A DNA stretch of 64,000 bases, taken from positions 26,968,070-27,032,069 of the forward strand of contig NC_092671.1 of assembly GCF_964355755.1 (NCBI RefSeq), read 5' to 3'. Below the pieces are notes generated by a model. It had not been told where the DNA came from. It saw only the letters and a program-made list of their open reading frames with translations, and did not search any database. Origin of the DNA: Antedon mediterranea (lineage: Eukaryota; Echinodermata; Crinoidea; Comatulida; Antedonidae). A program made the translations under genes and the position numbers. Below are positions 61,169 to 64,000 of the stretch, in pieces (the stretch's first letter is position 1; each line of letters opens with the position of its first letter).

Positions 61169-61355
61169 TTAGACCTAGTGGGCTTCAAACATTCACTAGA
61201 TGCACGTTTTAGGCAAGCAACAATATTGTTATACAGGTCATCAATAGCAAGACGGTGACGCTCATTGCTACAATTAATATTATTACAAGTTAGTGCATCA
61301 GTACAAATTTTAACATTACTGAGTAGATGATCAGTACATGTAGCATAATAGGTAA

Positions 61356-61960
61356 TACTTTTAATAAATATAAAAATAGGCAGGTTTCAGCTGTATAAAA
61401 AAATCATTTTATTTAAATAATTTTTTTTATGTGTTTTTTGTATTTTGAATGGATGAAAACATTTTTTTCAAATAACATGATACGTGGCAATCAATTAAAT
61501 GGTAGTTTTGTCGAGATTAAGCTGACCTCCAAAATTAAAAAATTACGCCTGTTTCTAAATTTCTATTTTTTATACCAAACTAAGGTGTAGGCCAAACAGG
61601 GGGTTGTCTATTGTATATAATTATTACGGTTATTTTTATAATAATGTAGTTTTTAGTTGGTGACAAAAAGTTACAAATTAGTCATCATTCCACAGCCTAG
61701 AAGTAGTCCAGAATTGGGATTCTGGTCCAGATAACCTCCAAAATTTAATGGAGCCTTCCAAGATCATATATCTGTCTGTGATAATTTGGTAAAGAATCTT
61801 CTTTTGGTTTTGATATTATCCTGCTAACAGACAAATAAATATTGCCGAAAAAAATTGAACCTCCTTGACGGAGATAAATATTACTAAGTGATATATGTTT
61901 AAAAAATAACAGGCTCAGTTTTCAACCTGCCATACAAAGTTGAAAAAGGTGGTTGCTCTA
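61356..61960. other. No gene seen
   Basis: AT-rich; no supported exon or repeat. Confidence 0.4.
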
Positions 61961-62108
61961 AAGCTATGTCTACAATATCAAACTAGTTTGACAAAAAGTG
62001 TGATGTGGCTAAATATGGTAGTAGTGATGCCTAATATGGTAGTAATATGACATCATTGTGTCCATACATTGGCACATCACATAAAGTTTGATAGTGTAGA
62101 CAGAGCTT
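61961..62108. repeat. Palindromic MITE, GCTCTGTCTACACTATC family, copy 4
   Basis: AAGCTATGTCTACAATATCA at the left is mirrored by TTTGATAGTGTAGACAGAGC, TT at the right. TGGTAGTAGTGATG-type words in the centre are specific to this copy. Confidence 0.75.
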
Positions 62109-64000
62109 AAAAAAACCTTTTATGTGGTAAATACTGCTGACAGATGTGTGATAGTCTTACCAATCAAACTTGAGTCTGCATTTTATCTATGATAAACACT
62201 ACATATGCGAACTCAAAATAATCGTGTGATTCACAGAAAGCCTCTAGTATGCTGCGATTTTAATTAATAACCATTAGATAAAATACAGCAAAGAAATCAT
62301 AAAGATATTACTGGGAGTAGAGAATCAGCCGAAAAGGGCAACAACCTTCTTGGTCAAATTTGAATGTCATAAAAGAAGAATGTTTAAATGTTGTTTTTTT
62401 TTTGTATTTTAGTAACTAACTTCCTGTATCACTGTATGATCAGTACTGTATCTTCACATAATGACAATATTTGTCGAGTATAATAGGGATATTAGGTGGT
62501 ACAGCTTCTTGTGTGTATCAAATGTGGTGCCTGAATCATTTAAGATTAGGTTCATGGTTAGGTTATGGTCAATGATACATGTGATGATACATGTGATGAT
62601 ACATGTAATGTTGTATTACATAATATTCCTGAAATCTAGATACAGCACCGAAAATAAGGTGGTTTAAAAGATCATTAACAAGACAAGATTTTTATATCCA
62701 CTATCCTGATTTCAATTGCAATTTGATACTTTTAACGAAGCGAAGCCACTTATTCTAATCAAGGACTTAATAACTGGAGGCATGAATGTAAAATGCGAAT
62801 TCTCAAAGAGACCACGTTTCTTATTGTCAGATGTTTAAATAAAATGTCAGGTATTGTATGTGAGTACTGAATTTAGAATGTGAGACAACTCTAAATATAA
62901 AATCAGCCTGTTAAAACTATTTTGATATCTACTATCTTGATATCTACTATCTTGATATTGACACCGTAAACACAATTTTGGGTTAAGGTATTGTAAGAGA
63001 GTACTTAAAATATAGGGAGGAGACTTTCTAATAAGTTATAAAGTCAGTACTGTCTGTTACTACTATTTTTCAATGTTTTTACAATAACTTCCTTCTCTTG
63101 TCCATGGAAATAAACTTTTAAAATGTAAAGGTGAAATTGCAAAGATTATGAAGCACGTTAGCAAACGTCTGAACATGGTACGAACCAATCAGTGTTAGCT
63201 ACCCATCACTCCACATGACACTCAAAATTTGGCACAGTTTTATTTTATGTCATGTTGTGTAAACAGTTTTCAAAAAACAACTTTTGAAATGTTCACAAAA
63301 AACAAAGTGATGAAAAATTGAATCAGCGTATAAAACCAGCCTTGATGCATCACAGAGACAAGGAAATTTTAAAACTACTCCGAATTAAAAATTGATAATT
63401 GGCTGAACATGCCTCTTCCCATTGTCATCAATGTGTGATTCACCGTTACTTTCGCATACGGTAAACAACGTGCAGAAAAAAATGCGTGACTCATTCTGCA
63501 GCTGCCAGCAGGAAGACTTTGAGTATAATATTGCGCCTGGTTCACTCTAAAGCCACTGACGCTCTACAAGATTAAGGTTAGATGTACACAGCTTTCCCTC
63601 AAAATATGGGCAACTAGTAATACTGGATCAGCAGCTCTGTTTTATTTCAGAAAACAAGTGCGAAGGTAAGATATATCAGATTTCATATTACATAGAGTAA
63701 TCAAAATTATTAAATTAATTCCTTGCAAATTCTAATTACATATATTTTGAGAAATGACTAAAGTTTCAACAAAAATAGTTTTGACTGTTAAGATTTTGTA
63801 AACTATGAATTTGTCTGGCATAAAATTGTGTTTTAAAAGGGGGGGTTTAAATGTCCTTAAAGATTATTTTAAATTACAAGTTGTGTTTGTTGAGAAGTTA
63901 AGTATTCAAAAACTAAACTGCATGGATTGCTGACCTGATGCAATTTTATGGTATCATCTTCAGAGTTATTGCATGTACAGTATGCATTTTTGAGAAATTT
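62109..64000. other. No gene seen; small local repeats
   Basis: Three GATGATACATGT units near 62575-62608 and two TTGATATCTACTATC units near 62922-62955. No exon of the sarcoglycan 5' end could be recognised here. Confidence 0.4.

Larger units (their letters stand above)
58340..61355 (-). mobile_element. Jockey-superfamily LINE split by a Harbinger-type element
   Basis: Minus-strand order: N-terminal linker of ORF2 (from about 61355), the 60253-61168 insertion, linker and reverse transcriptase (60236-59265), stop codon and frameshift, then catalytic box and C-terminal region (59133-58347). The endonuclease is missing, so the copy is 5'-truncated. Whether it lies in a sarcoglycan intron is unknown, because that gene's 5' exons were not found. 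Confidence 0.8.

Noticed and set aside
62150-62200. Possible minus-strand sarcoglycan 5' exon ending in a GTAAGA donor
   Set aside because: The short open stretch has no similarity to the expected N-terminal region and no convincing acceptor.
63637-63675. A 15-base plus-strand exon candidate between TTTATTTCAG and GTAAGATATA
   Set aside because: The sites look good, but 15 bases without any partner exon or recognisable protein cannot be supported.
1-64000. CRISPR arrays, operons or bacterial mobile elements
   Set aside because: The window is eukaryotic with spliced genes; the regular repeats are minisatellites without unique spacers.

Overview
This is an AT-rich window from a metazoan nuclear genome. 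Genes are split by GT-AG introns, the proteins are animal-specific (a sarcoglycan, a PA2G4/EBP1, a secreted M28 carboxypeptidase), and non-LTR retrotransposons, TIR elements and minisatellites fill most of the rest. Frequent AGGCCTA words and the mix of repeats suggest a marine invertebrate deuterostome, perhaps an echinoderm. That placement is inference, not proof.

Three host genes can be assembled exon by exon. (1) Carboxypeptidase Q (CPQ), plus strand, 6762-17978: 14 exons, 469 codons, all five zinc ligands present. (2) PA2G4/EBP1, plus strand, 26257-34115: 10 exons, 393 codons, with the methionine-aminopeptidase metal ligands replaced as in the family. (3) An alpha/epsilon-type sarcoglycan, minus strand, 40105-55438: the last six exons, with the transmembrane helix and cytoplasmic tail; its 5' exons were not found. 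PA2G4 and the sarcoglycan are convergent. The three genes act in unrelated processes (extracellular/lysosomal dipeptide hydrolysis, growth control and ribosome-related RNA binding, and the dystrophin-associated membrane complex), so this is not a functional cluster.

Region by region: 1-6500 is intergenic, with a 2.07-kb TIR element bearing a perfect 9-bp target duplication, a tandem array, and a second TIR element. CPQ introns carry a TIR repeat split by a LINE fragment and two tandem Helitron-like units. 18.6-19.7 kb holds an intronless, frameshifted coding fossil. 23.1-25.4 kb is a four-level transposon nest. PA2G4 introns hold a LINE 3' fragment and a pogo-like element inside another TIR element. 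Sarcoglycan introns hold an 80-bp and an 85-bp minisatellite, a LINE interrupted by a Helitron-like element, and several MITEs. 55.8-57.7 kb is a cluster of tRNA-bearing repeats next to (TA)n tracts and Penelope-like fragments, one with a well-formed hammerhead ribozyme core. 58.3-61.4 kb is a LINE split by a 916-bp Harbinger-type element whose removal restores the LINE reading frame.

No new multi-gene system was found. The strongest leads are the hammerhead motif, the repeated tRNA genes with an unusual ATC anticodon, and several insertions whose target duplications can be read directly.
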